Positions 31,537 through 39,641 of a DNA stretch of 39,923 nt are shown piece after piece (position 1 is the stretch's first letter; each line of letters begins with the position of its first letter). Both the position numbers and the translations under genes were made by a program. The stretch lies in assembly GCA_016928525.1 (NCBI GenBank), contig JAFGKO010000218.1, forward strand, positions 1 to 39,923. Reading direction: 5' to 3'. The stretch comes from Anaerolineales bacterium (GTDB lineage Bacteria; Chloroflexota; Anaerolineae; Anaerolineales; Villigracilaceae). The notes under the pieces were generated by a model. That model searched no databases. It was not told the DNA's origin and worked only from the letters and a program-made list of their open reading frames with translations.

Positions 31537-32808
31537 CTATTCTTGCCATTCCAATTCGAACTCACCGATACGCACCGTGTCCCCTTCCTCGATGCCGGCT
31601 TTGCGTAACGCCTCTTCCACGCCCAACCGCTCCATCAACTTTTGGAACCTGCGCATCGAGCCGTAATGTTCCCAGTAAGTCATGGCTGCGGCGCGCTCGA
31701 TGGCCTTACCTGTGACGCGCCAACCAGCGTCGTCTTCGCGGCTGATGCTGAACTCACGCGGGTCTGCTTCGGGACGATAGACCGGCATGGGCGCTTCGAT
31801 CTCTTCGAGCGTGGGGGCTTCCGCCAGCTTCCCGGCCGCCTCGAGCAGCACTTCGTGGACGTTCGTGCGCGCCAGCGCGGAAATGGTCAGCAGTGTGACC
31901 CCGCGCTTTTTCATCTCTTTCTTGATCCCGGCCAGTCGTTCCTGCACTTCGGGCTGGTCTATTTTATTCAAAACCACGATCTGTGGTTTTTTGGAAAGAT
32001 GCGGGTCGAAGAGCGCCAGTTCGCTGTTGATCTGGCTGTAGTCGGCCACAGGGTCGGAGGAGAGCCCGTCTAAAAGATGGATCAGCACCCGGGTACGCTG
32101 GATGTGACGCAGGAATTCGTGACCCAGCCCCGCGCCCTCGTGCGCGCCTTCGATCAACCCGGGGATGTCGGCCAACACCACCGTTGTGTCTTCGTCGATG
32201 TTTGCAACGCCCAGGTTGGGCTCCAGCGTGGTAAAGGGATAGGGGGCGATCTTGGGCCTGGCGTTGGTCAGGACAGTCAGCAACGTGGATTTGCCCGCGT
32301 TGGGGAGGCCGACCAGCCCGATGTCGGCGATCAGCTTGAGTTCCAGTTTGAGGCGCTTTTCTTCGGCGGGTTCGCCCTTCTCCGCGGTGCGCGGCACCTG
32401 GACCGTCGAGCTTTTGAAATGGGTGTTGCCGCGCCCGCCGCGCCCGCCCTTGCAGACGGTCAGTCGCTGGCCGGGTTCGGTCAGGTCGCCCAGTAGGGAC
32501 GGGGCTTCCCCGTCTAAAATCTCGTACACCACCGTTCCCGGCGGGACGTAGATGACTAAGTCTTCGCCGGAGCGACCGTACATGTTTTGTTTCGCGCCGG
32601 GACGGCCGTCTTCGGCCAGGAAACGTTCTTTGTGACGGAAGTTGAGCGTGTTGAGCGTCGGCTTGACTTCCAGGATGACGTCACCACCCTTGCCGCCGTC
32701 GCCGCCATCCGGGCCGCCGCGCGGAACGTATTTCTCCCTGCGGAAGTGCACGACGCCGTTTCCGCCCTTGCCGGATTTTACATGGATTTCTACCTGGTCG
32801 ATGAACAT
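31537..32808 (-). CDS. obgE: GTPase Obg/CgtA
   Basis: 423 aa. Gly-rich Obg fold at the N-terminus (KSGKGGNGVVHFRREKY), GTPase domain with P-loop GLPNAGKSTLL, switch DIPGLIEGA and NKID, and a C-terminal OCT domain. Length is typical for Chloroflexi and Firmicutes forms. Obg is an essential GTPase in late 50S assembly and the stringent response. On the minus strand TATAAT is at 32852-32857, about 43 nt upstream of the ATG. Confidence 0.97.
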   Translation of the reverse strand: MFIDQVEIHVKSGKGGNGVVHFRREKYVPRGGPDGGDGGKGGDVILEVKPTLNTLNFRHKERFLAEDGRPGAKQNMYGRSGEDLVIYVPPGTVVYEILDGEAPSLLGDLTEPGQRLTVCKGGRGGRGNTHFKSSTVQVPRTAEKGEPAEEKRLKLELKLIADIGLVGLPNAGKSTLLTVLTNARPKIAPYPFTTLEPNLGVANIDEDTTVVLADIPGLIEGAHEGAGLGHEFLRHIQRTRVLIHLLDGLSSDPVADYSQINSELALFDPHLSKKPQIVVLNKIDQPEVQERLAGIKKEMKKRGVTLLTISALARTNVHEVLLEAAGKLAEAPTLEEIEAPMPVYRPEADPREFSISREDDAGWRVTGKAIERAAAMTYWEHYGSMRRFQKLMERLGVEEALRKAGIEEGDTVRIGEFELEWQE

Positions 32809-32888
32809 AAGGTCTCACAAGTCTCTTTGTCTGACATGTCTAACAGGTTGGATTATACAGGATGAAAGGCTTTTGGACGCTGATAAAT

Positions 32889-32934
32889 GCAGACGAACGC
32901 AGATTTATGACCAGCGGAATCTGTGTTCATCTGC
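32889..32934. repeat. Dispersed inverted repeat (CGCAGATTTA / TCATCTGCGTC type)
   Basis: Arms 32889-32907 and 32918-32934 pair imperfectly (AATCTG-GTTC-TCTGC). The motif is a widely dispersed intergenic element in several bacterial phyla (recalled, not searched). It lies between the divergent obgE and yjbQ genes. Confidence 0.65.
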
Positions 32935-32955
32935 GTCTGTTTTGCTACTTCTTGC

Positions 32956-32961
32956 TATAAT
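32956..32961 (+). promoter_or_regulatory. Extended -10 box before yjbQ
   Basis: TGCTATAAT is an extended -10 element; the box ends 10 nt before the ATG. No ribosome site is seen, in keeping with a leaderless mRNA. Confidence 0.6.
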
Positions 32962-32971
32962 CACCATACCG

Positions 32972-33394
32972 ATGAACTGGCACAAAACTACTCTCGAAAT
33001 CTCCACTCGTGGTAAAGGACTGCACGACATCACCGAGATGATCCGTTCGCAGTTGCGTGCCTGGGGTGTACGTGAAGGCATGTGCTTCCTGTTCCTGCCG
33101 CACACCAGCGCCTCGCTGGTCGTCAGCGAAAACTGGGACCCGACTGCCCGCGCCGACCTGAAAACCTTCATGGAACGCCTCGTCCCTGAACAAGAGGCCT
33201 GGCACACCCACGACCTGGAGGGTCCCGACGATGCGACTTCCCACATCCGCGCCATGTTGACCGATACCAGCCTGACCATTCCTGTGGACAATGAGAACTT
33301 GTCTATGGGAACCTGGCAGGGGATTTATCTTTTCGAGCACCGCGCCCGCCCACATCGACGCAAGGTATTGATGCGCGTACTAAGCGTGGAATAA
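32972..33394 (+). CDS. yjbQ: YjbQ family protein (secondary thiamine-phosphate synthase enzyme, UPF0047)
   Basis: 140 aa from ATG 32972; the open frame extends far upstream antisense to obgE and is not coding. Typical motifs are CFLFLPHTSASLVVSEN, HTHDLEGPDDATSHIRAML and GTWQGIYLFEHR. The three His-containing blocks likely bind a metal. The family has weak thiamine-phosphate synthase activity in vitro; its main role is unknown. Confidence 0.93.
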   Translation: MNWHKTTLEISTRGKGLHDITEMIRSQLRAWGVREGMCFLFLPHTSASLVVSENWDPTARADLKTFMERLVPEQEAWHTHDLEGPDDATSHIRAMLTDTSLTIPVDNENLSMGTWQGIYLFEHRARPHRRKVLMRVLSVE

Positions 33395-33404
33395 CCATTC
33401 CAAA

Positions 33405-33435
33405 TAAAAGAATCGAATGATTTCTCATCCGATTC
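33405..33435. terminator. Hairpin terminator, paired with 39599-39624
   Basis: Arms 33410-33420 and 33425-33435 (10 of 11 pairs, TTTC loop). On the minus strand TTTTATTT follows, so it terminates the RTX gene; it also lies right after yjbQ. Confidence 0.8.
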
Positions 33436-33452
33436 CCGAATTTCGAATCCCG

Positions 33453-33503
33453 TTATTTCTTCTTTCCAAATTTCTTCTCAAATGATTTTGCGGTGACAGC
33501 AGG
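33453..33503 (-). pseudogene. Remnant 3' end of a cyclic 2,3-diphosphoglycerate synthetase-like gene
   Basis: A 16-codon tail reading KSFEKKFGKKK before TAA, preceded by an in-frame TAG. The tail and the hairpin after it match the end and terminator of the gene at 39642-39923. It looks like the leftover of a second copy. Confidence 0.6.
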
Positions 33504-33518
33504 CTAATCACCTGTAGC

Positions 33519-33983
33519 TCATTGTATGACCTCGCAATCGATAAAGGTGGTGGAGCCGGGATCGTCAATGCAGATGTCGATATCCTTTGGGCGTTTGCCG
33601 CCATCCAACATGTCGATACCGGGGCCGCCAACCAGGATGTCGTTGTCATTGTCACCATAAAGCATATCATTACCATCTCCCCCAATAATACAGTCATCGC
33701 CGTTTTTTCCATCGATCGAGTCATCCCCTGTTGTGCCCAAGATCAGCTCATTTGCGTTGGAACCAGTGCAATATCCCCCGCTACATACGATAATTGCAGT
33801 CAAATTGTAGCGAATGCTATCGCATTCGGGCGGGGCAAGTAGACTGGCGGGGAGGGCTGAACTCTGATCCATCAAACGCGTTTCTGGGACAATGTTGGCT
33901 GCTGCCAGCACCGTGATTGCACTGATCAGGATGATGGTCAGCAAAATAACAAACGTGAATAGCCCAATCCTTTTTCTGCTCAT
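33519..33983 (-). CDS. Secreted RTX-type calcium-binding protein
   Basis: 154 aa. N-terminal hydrophobic signal or anchor (about 6-28), then a short Cys-containing segment, then four to five hemolysin-type nonapeptides (GTTGDDSIDGKNGDDCIIGGDGNDMLYGDNDND...). These bind Ca2+ and fold outside the cell. The start codon overlaps the stop of the signal peptidase-EAL gene by 4 nt, so the two are translated together. Its signal peptide could be a substrate of that peptidase, which is inference. Two Cys pairs may form disulphides. Confidence 0.88.
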   Translation of the reverse strand: MSRKRIGLFTFVILLTIILISAITVLAAANIVPETRLMDQSSALPASLLAPPECDSIRYNLTAIIVCSGGYCTGSNANELILGTTGDDSIDGKNGDDCIIGGDGNDMLYGDNDNDILVGGPGIDMLDGGKRPKDIDICIDDPGSTTFIDCEVIQ

Positions 33984-36472
33984 GTTTTATCCTTCGCGTT
34001 GATAAGGCGTTTTTTGGGCTTCGGATTGGCAGGCGTCATACTCAAGCGGAAGAGCTCTCCGATTTCTTGAGCCGGGGCAGGCCGCCCGAGCAGGAATCCC
34101 TGTCCGGATGAGCCGGCCTTTGCCAGGAAATCCCTTTCCTCATTCGTTTCTACACCTTTGCCCACGACGTTCAACCCCAGGGCTGTAGCAACTGCGATCA
34201 TCCTTTGCACACCGTTCAGCTCGGTTGAGTCGCTCATTTGCTGAACCAACAGGTGATTCATCTTTATACTGTTGATCGGCAACTGACTGATTGACAAAAG
34301 TCCTAAATCGCCAACAAAATCATCAATTGTGATATGAATCCCTAGCTCCTCTAATTTTTTCAATTGCAGCAATGCTTTCGGCGCATGGCCTGTCATTTTC
34401 GCTTCGGGGATTTCGATTTGCAGCCAGTTCGGGTCCGTGCCCGTCATTTGCAGGATGCGCTGGACGAGTTCGGCGGGTTCACGATCCAGGGTGTAAGTCG
34501 AAAGATTGACCGCTAATTTCAGGTTGAAACCCGCATCTTGCCACCCTCTGAGTTGCTTACAGGCGACTTGCATGACCCACTCGTCCAGTTTTCCAATATC
34601 ACCGGTCGTCTCGGCTTTTTGAATGAATTCCCCGGCTGGGATCATACCGCGCTGAGGGTGTTGCCAGCGTAGCAACGCTTCGACAGAGGTGATCTGGCCA
34701 TTCGTAAGAGAAACAATGGGTTGGTAATATACCTGGAATTCGCCCAGTTCCAGCCCGCGTTGGATATCGACGTGGAAATCCTCCGCGAATCCAGGGGTGA
34801 TCTTTGGTTGTCGCTTGCCTTGCGAATAGACATAGGAAATGCCATCCAGGTGTACGAAGTAATGATCGACGCTGTCCTGGGTTTCATGCAGGATCAGCAT
34901 GTTATGCTTTTCGGCAAGTTTGGCCAGGTCGTCGATGGAATTTACGTCGATTGACTGTGTGCTGGTGCGCAGACTGTTTTCTTCTACGTCGATGATCAGT
35001 GGGTCGTATTTCAAACGAACGAAGGTTTCCTGATCGGTACGAGCGATATTGTCCAATTGCAACCATAACACCGCCAGGCCGCTCAGTGAGAGCACCAGTC
35101 CGATCACAGCGATTGTGCGCAAAATGGGCACATTGAGTTCTGCCCCAAAAAACGATACTGTATTTTGGATGCGTTTCTCTTCGCGCAAGCTGTTCGCTTC
35201 ACTCGGATTCAGCAGGTTCGCGTCTTCATTTGGACCAGCTAAATAGAATTGTGTGCGGTCATACTGGAAGGTTAGATTGGGTTCGAAGGTGGAATCCAGT
35301 GCGCGGCCTGCAATCAGGCCGGCCACGTGTACGCGCGGGTCAATGGATAAAATATAAACGCCTGGGCGCGCCGACGTGATCTCTTCAACAGATTCGACCA
35401 GTTTCACAACTTCGCATAAATTCAATCTTGCCTGAGTGTTAAAGGCATTCCCGCTGAAGGGCGTCTGTTCCTGTAAGGGAATGGTGCGCTGCCATCCGCT
35501 TTGCGGGTGCGCCAACACAGCGGTCAATTGATAACTCCCGCCAATGTTTTCTGGCGCAACAGCAGCCAGGGAGTAATTAAAAGCGATTTCAATCGAGCAA
35601 GTAAGCGAAGGGAAAATCGGTTCCCCGCTGCGGATTGTGGTCGTGTCATAGACGCCTGCGGGTGCCGCAGCAGAGTACGAGAAGAATCCCAGGTGTTGGT
35701 AGCCGATCTCATCGGATATCATCTGTGTAGCCGGGCGGGTGAAAGACAGGATACCTAGGAGAAGCGAAAGAAAGGCTACCACAGCCAGGGCAAAGAAAAG
35801 GGTTTCCATGCTGTTTCTGCCTTGTCCGCCATTTTGTCCAGAGTCCCGGCCTATCGACAGAATGTCCGTATTTTGAGTACGGTTCCTGGAGAATCTCTCC
35901 ATTAACTTCCCGAAGCGTGCATGTTGGCCTAAAGTCGCCAATCCTTTGCGAATGTTTAGCTCTGTTTTTCTTGAATTTTCTTTCATGGGTTGTTTCTCTC
36001 GCCTTTTTGAAACGAATAATGTTGCTGCGGCCATACTGCCAATCAATCCTGCGAAAATTGCCATATAGATTGGCTCGCGCAGTTTTTGCATGTATGTGCC
36101 AAAATTTGGGAGGTGTACCCACAGCTTGCCAAGAACCTCCTGGCGAGTGGGCTCATATTTGTCGATCCATGCGTTATTATCACCTTGTAACACGAAGCGC
36201 CCGTTTTTTTTAGCAATAATGCGATGAATAACGTAACGATCTATATCAGCATTTTGGTAGGCCACTACGTCCCCAACCTGGTAGTCGGAAGACTTGTGCA
36301 CAATGACCAGGTCACCAAAGTGTAAATTTGGCTCCATGCTTTGCCCCGCGATGACTACATACGCTGCCAGGCCGCCAGCCTGGATGGGCGCCAAAGAAAT
36401 CCAGATGGCGGCCATCAATGCAAACCAGAGGGCTGTAAGTAGGGCCAGAGATCGACGATGGTAGATCGACAT
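33980..36472 (-). CDS. SipW-type signal peptidase fused to a DUF5305-like ectodomain and an EAL domain
   Basis: 830 aa from ATG 36472; TATAAT ends 7 nt upstream, no ribosome site. Residues 1-160: TM helix, then signal peptidase I of the archaeal/ER (SipW) type, catalytic Ser45 (AGQSMEP) and His83 (YVIHRI) instead of Lys, closed by a second TM. Residues 221-475: TM, a roughly 200-aa extracellular domain like DUF5305, TM, and its cytoplasmic tail. Residues about 570-800: EAL domain with E598 (VEALLRW), VNLS and DDF intact, but the AEGVE glutamate is Lys772 and the Asp of KID is Asn739. The EAL is probably a c-di-GMP receptor, not a working phosphodiesterase. Fusion of secretion and c-di-GMP modules in one chain is unusual. 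Confidence 0.88.
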   Translation of the reverse strand: MSIYHRRSLALLTALWFALMAAIWISLAPIQAGGLAAYVVIAGQSMEPNLHFGDLVIVHKSSDYQVGDVVAYQNADIDRYVIHRIIAKKNGRFVLQGDNNAWIDKYEPTRQEVLGKLWVHLPNFGTYMQKLREPIYMAIFAGLIGSMAAATLFVSKRREKQPMKENSRKTELNIRKGLATLGQHARFGKLMERFSRNRTQNTDILSIGRDSGQNGGQGRNSMETLFFALAVVAFLSLLLGILSFTRPATQMISDEIGYQHLGFFSYSAAAPAGVYDTTTIRSGEPIFPSLTCSIEIAFNYSLAAVAPENIGGSYQLTAVLAHPQSGWQRTIPLQEQTPFSGNAFNTQARLNLCEVVKLVESVEEITSARPGVYILSIDPRVHVAGLIAGRALDSTFEPNLTFQYDRTQFYLAGPNEDANLLNPSEANSLREEKRIQNTVSFFGAELNVPILRTIAVIGLVLSLSGLAVLWLQLDNIARTDQETFVRLKYDPLIIDVEENSLRTSTQSIDVNSIDDLAKLAEKHNMLILHETQDSVDHYFVHLDGISYVYSQGKRQPKITPGFAEDFHVDIQRGLELGEFQVYYQPIVSLTNGQITSVEALLRWQHPQRGMIPAGEFIQKAETTGDIGKLDEWVMQVACKQLRGWQDAGFNLKLAVNLSTYTLDREPAELVQRILQMTGTDPNWLQIEIPEAKMTGHAPKALLQLKKLEELGIHITIDDFVGDLGLLSISQLPINSIKMNHLLVQQMSDSTELNGVQRMIAVATALGLNVVGKGVETNEERDFLAKAGSSGQGFLLGRPAPAQEIGELFRLSMTPANPKPKKRLINAKDKT

Positions 36473-36479
36473 TCGAAAA

Positions 36480-36485
36480 ATTATA
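36480..36485 (-). promoter_or_regulatory. TATAAT box before the signal peptidase-EAL gene
   Basis: TATAAT on the minus strand, 7 nt before the ATG, predicting a leaderless transcript that starts at the initiation codon. Confidence 0.6.
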
Positions 36486-36494
36486 CTTTTATGA

Positions 36495-36549
36495 GGAAAA
36501 AAAGAACCTGTCAGTTGCGTTGCCCTTGCGGGGGTTGCCGGTGACAGGT
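36495..36549 (-). terminator. Rho-independent terminator of the small secreted protein gene
   Basis: On the minus strand an 8-bp stem (36542-36549 with 36506-36513) closes an inner GC hairpin and is followed by TTCTTTTTTT. It separates the small secreted protein gene from the leaderless peptidase-EAL gene. Confidence 0.85.
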
Positions 36550-36618
36550 CCATTTATTTACTTTTGCCAGGAAGTTCTGGCAGCGCTCATACTTGTATCG
36601 CGCGAGATTTAATGCCTC

Positions 36619-36990
36619 TTACTGGGCGGCAATGACGCGGAAGCTGGCTGCATCTAGGGCGGTAACGCCAGTGAAGGTGCAGGTCCAGTGGTTGCCGGTG
36701 TTGCTGCAAGAGTCCGCGAAGGTTTCCACGGTGCCGTCGGATATGCTGGTCACTACTTCAGAAGCGGTTGCATCCAGGTCAAATTCGACCGATGCAATCA
36801 GGGAAGGGGTGGTTGCGTTGAGGTTGTAGGTGACACCAGAAACAGTGTAACCGCTGACTGTGTTGCTGCCATCACCTGCTTTACCGGCATCGGCAAGCGT
36901 GTTGCTGGCTGCCAGCGCATAGGCTGTGCTTGCAAAGGCCAGCGCAATGGCCAGGATGATGATACTGCGGAAGATACGTGAGTGAAACAT
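36619..36990 (-). CDS. Small secreted protein, likely signal-peptidase client
   Basis: 123 aa. AAAGGAG lies about 8 nt before ATG 36990. Signal peptide at residues 1-28 (RSIIILAIALAFASTAYALAA). The mature part is a small beta-sandwich-like domain: DAGKAGDGSNTVSGYTVSGVTYNLN, a central VEFDLDATA, then a Cys pair (DSCSNTGNHWTC) and a hydrophobic end (SFRVIAAQ). The pattern resembles small exported proteins found next to SipW-type peptidases, which process TasA-like matrix proteins. The match is by eye and context. Abundant expression is likely from its good ribosome site and own terminator. Confidence 0.75.
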   Translation of the reverse strand: MFHSRIFRSIIILAIALAFASTAYALAASNTLADAGKAGDGSNTVSGYTVSGVTYNLNATTPSLIASVEFDLDATASEVVTSISDGTVETFADSCSNTGNHWTCTFTGVTALDAASFRVIAAQ

Positions 36991-37133
36991 TTATTAACTC
37001 CTTTTGAATAATATTATGTTGTCCCTATAATACAAAAAGAGATAAATTCTGTCTGTCGGGAATCCTTGATTTTGTCCTTACAGATTTGAAAGCTTATGGG
37101 TGTATTCTTGCGAATTGGAATGGAAAGGTGAAA

Positions 37134-37778
37134 TTAGTCTATGGGGGTGATGCCGTGTTTGATTGCAAAACGGACCAGTTCTGGCAGGTCATGCACACCC
37201 AATTTCCCCATCAGGCGGCTTCGATACGTCTCAACAGTTTTAGGAGATAATTCCAGTTTTTCGGCAATCGCTGCACTGGAATGACTCTCGACAGTGAGTT
37301 GTAGCACTTCCCGTTCACGCATGCTAAGCATATCGAGCGGACTATATATCTGTCGATTTTGCATGTGCGCTTCCATAACCGTATCCCGGATACTGGGGCT
37401 TAGGTACCGGCGACCCAAATGTACGGCCCGGACAGCGGAAATCACTTCTGCCCCAGCCGATTCTTTCAACAAATATCCTTGTGCGCCTGCTTGAAGGGCG
37501 CGAAAAATGTGCTCCAGGTCCGAGTGTATCGAGAGGATCACGATCCCGGTTTCGGGTAAGGTTTCGTGGATAATCTGCGCAGCTTCGATGCCGTTCAATT
37601 CCGGCATGGTGATATCCATCACCGCCACATCCGGTTTCACCCTGGTGATGCCCTCGATAGCTTTTTTACCGTCCTCTGCCTCACCGACAACTTCGATGTC
37701 GTCCTGGGATTCGAGCAAGATGTGCAGTCCGTCGCGGAGAACACGATGATCATCGACCAGGAACACGGTGATCTTCAT
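37134..37778 (-). CDS. NarL/FixJ-type response regulator
   Basis: 214 aa. Start ATG 37778 overlaps the kinase stop by 4 nt (ATGA); an in-frame upstream extension lies inside the kinase. Receiver domain at 1-120 (LVDDHRVLRDGL, VMDITMPELNG with the phospho-acceptor Asp, YLLKES) and a LuxR-type helix-turn-helix at about 150-214 (REREVLQLTVESHSSAAIAEKLELSPKTVETYRSRLMGKLG). It should be phosphorylated by the kinase encoded just upstream. The secreted protein and peptidase genes are nearby targets, by position only. Confidence 0.96.
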   Translation of the reverse strand: MKITVFLVDDHRVLRDGLHILLESQDDIEVVGEAEDGKKAIEGITRVKPDVAVMDITMPELNGIEAAQIIHETLPETGIVILSIHSDLEHIFRALQAGAQGYLLKESAGAEVISAVRAVHLGRRYLSPSIRDTVMEAHMQNRQIYSPLDMLSMREREVLQLTVESHSSAAIAEKLELSPKTVETYRSRLMGKLGVHDLPELVRFAIKHGITPID

Positions 37779-39469
37779 TGTGTTTTTCTCACCCGGACAG
37801 CTATCTGTGTTCCCTGCCCCGGTACGGACCTGAGCAAGAACTCCCCGTTGATGGCTCTTGCACGTTCTCGCATATTGGTCACCCCCCAATGAGCCGGGGA
37901 GCTTGCGCCTGGTTTTTTGGTATCGAAACCTACGCCGTCATCGGTCACGGTCATCAGGATATTGCCCTGGCTTTCAAGCAGTTCAATATTCACTTGAGAT
38001 GCTTTAGCATGTTTGGCAACATTATTTAGCGCTTCTTGAGCGATACGGAACAGGGCAATTTCTAATTCAGATGGAAGTCGTGTATCTTTCAAGTATTGGT
38101 CGTCAACTTTGACTGCAATGTTTGTGCGCCGGGTATATTGCTCGCTGTACCAATAGAGTGCAGCAGCCAATCCGTACTGATCCAGCATTGGCGGGCGAAA
38201 TTCTGCCATGATCGAACGCATGCGTGCCACACTCTCCTGGACCAATTTTTCTGTATCCGCAAGACGGGAAATTACATCTTTAGAAATCGTTTGAGGCAAG
38301 AGTGTTTGTATGATGTTCAAATTGATGTTGATAGCGGTCATATCCTGCCCTACCCGGTCGTGCAATTCTTTTGCAAGATGCCTGTACTGGTTTTCTTGCA
38401 TTTGAACCAATTGTTGGGAAAGACCACGCAACTGGGTTTGGCTCTCGGTGAGTTGTTCGAAAAGATGTGCATTTTGTATGGCAAGCGCGATTGACCCTAT
38501 CAGGCTCCCAACAAACGAAATTTCGTCCTCGGAGTATGGAATTCCATGTTCCCTGCCTATTGCCAGCATACCCAGGGGATGGTTGCCTACTTGTAAGGGA
38601 AACACTTCCAGCGCTATGAGGCCTTGCTCGCCAAGTTGTAGCGCAAATTCGGGCGGAAGTAATTCTCGCCCCATCTCCTTTGTAATTTCTTTCGCCGAAT
38701 ATCTCTCTCCCTTAAGAATGCTGTTGGCTATGGCGTTCCCTTCAACGGAAATGGTACGATTGAGTAACTGTGTGCGTTGACGCGTCAGGCTCTCAATGTC
38801 GCGGTCCGTAATGGCCTGGACCTCCATAAAGGTCAAGTCTGTGGTGAAGAGCGCGATCAGACAGGTATCTCCGATCAAGTCAGAAATTGTGGTTGTGATG
38901 TGTTCGAGCAAATGCTCGTAATCCTGGGTATCTTGCATCAGGTGGTGGGAAAGGCTTGCCTGTATTTCAGCCCGTCGTTTGTCTTCGGCTAATTTCTGAT
39001 TGAGCGCCTCCAATTCTTTTGTGCGCTCGCGAACCTTAAGTTCCATTTGCCCTGTAAACTCGCGCACTTGTTTTTCTGCTTGTTTGTGCTCGGTGACATC
39101 CTGACCGATGATGATCAGGCGTCTTACTTTATCTCCGCTTGTGATAGGAATCGAACGGACATGGATGAAGCGCTCTCCAAAGAGAGCGTCGCTCTCATGG
39201 ATTGTCTTTTTGCTGACCGCCTCGTGCACCCATTCTCTGATTGGAATCCCGGAAGGTGTGAGTAATAGGAATAAGTTCTCACCGGTAAGTGATTCTGCGC
39301 TCCGGTCCAACCATTTGGCGCTGACGTCGTTCGCAGCCAGGATGATCCCATTTGCTTCGATCAACAAGATCGATTCCGAAGTGGATGTGAACAAAATCTC
39401 CAAATCCTGTTGGACATTTGCCAACAGGCTGGCTGTGTGCATGGAGCGAGGCTGTTTGGGAGCGACCAT
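37775..39469 (-). CDS. PAS-GAF histidine kinase (NarX/DegS type)
   Basis: 564 aa, no TM helices. PAS domain at about 20-130, a coiled coil, a GAF domain at about 175-345, then HisKA_3 with the acceptor His in LAKELHDRVGQDM and an ATPase domain (RIAQEALNNVAKHA, DDGVGFD, HWGVTNMRERA). Cytoplasmic sensing is implied; the signal is unknown. It is coupled to the NarL-type regulator by a 4-nt overlap. TATCTT lies 7 nt before the ATG on the minus strand, so a leaderless start is possible; ATG 39442 is an alternative. Confidence 0.95.
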   Translation of the reverse strand: MVAPKQPRSMHTASLLANVQQDLEILFTSTSESILLIEANGIILAANDVSAKWLDRSAESLTGENLFLLLTPSGIPIREWVHEAVSKKTIHESDALFGERFIHVRSIPITSGDKVRRLIIIGQDVTEHKQAEKQVREFTGQMELKVRERTKELEALNQKLAEDKRRAEIQASLSHHLMQDTQDYEHLLEHITTTISDLIGDTCLIALFTTDLTFMEVQAITDRDIESLTRQRTQLLNRTISVEGNAIANSILKGERYSAKEITKEMGRELLPPEFALQLGEQGLIALEVFPLQVGNHPLGMLAIGREHGIPYSEDEISFVGSLIGSIALAIQNAHLFEQLTESQTQLRGLSQQLVQMQENQYRHLAKELHDRVGQDMTAININLNIIQTLLPQTISKDVISRLADTEKLVQESVARMRSIMAEFRPPMLDQYGLAAALYWYSEQYTRRTNIAVKVDDQYLKDTRLPSELEIALFRIAQEALNNVAKHAKASQVNIELLESQGNILMTVTDDGVGFDTKKPGASSPAHWGVTNMRERARAINGEFLLRSVPGQGTQIAVRVRKTQ

Positions 39470-39598
39470 ATATATTAAGATAAGCTAATCTGAGTTTGTA
39501 GACACTTACATCATCATGACAGAAATCGCCGGGGAATGATCTGCCAGTGCAAGGCGCTAAAGTGGGTTTTGAAGATTGTGGAAGTATACAGAACAGAA

Positions 39599-39624
39599 GA
39601 GTCGGACGATTTCTCATCCGACTC
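39599..39624. terminator. Hairpin terminator, paired with 33410-33435
   Basis: Arms 39599-39609 and 39614-39624 pair (10 of 11) around TTTC. It follows the partial gene at 39642 on the minus strand and shares its loop and flanks with the hairpin at 33410-33435. Confidence 0.75.
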
Positions 39625-39641
39625 TAGATTTCCAATTCTCG

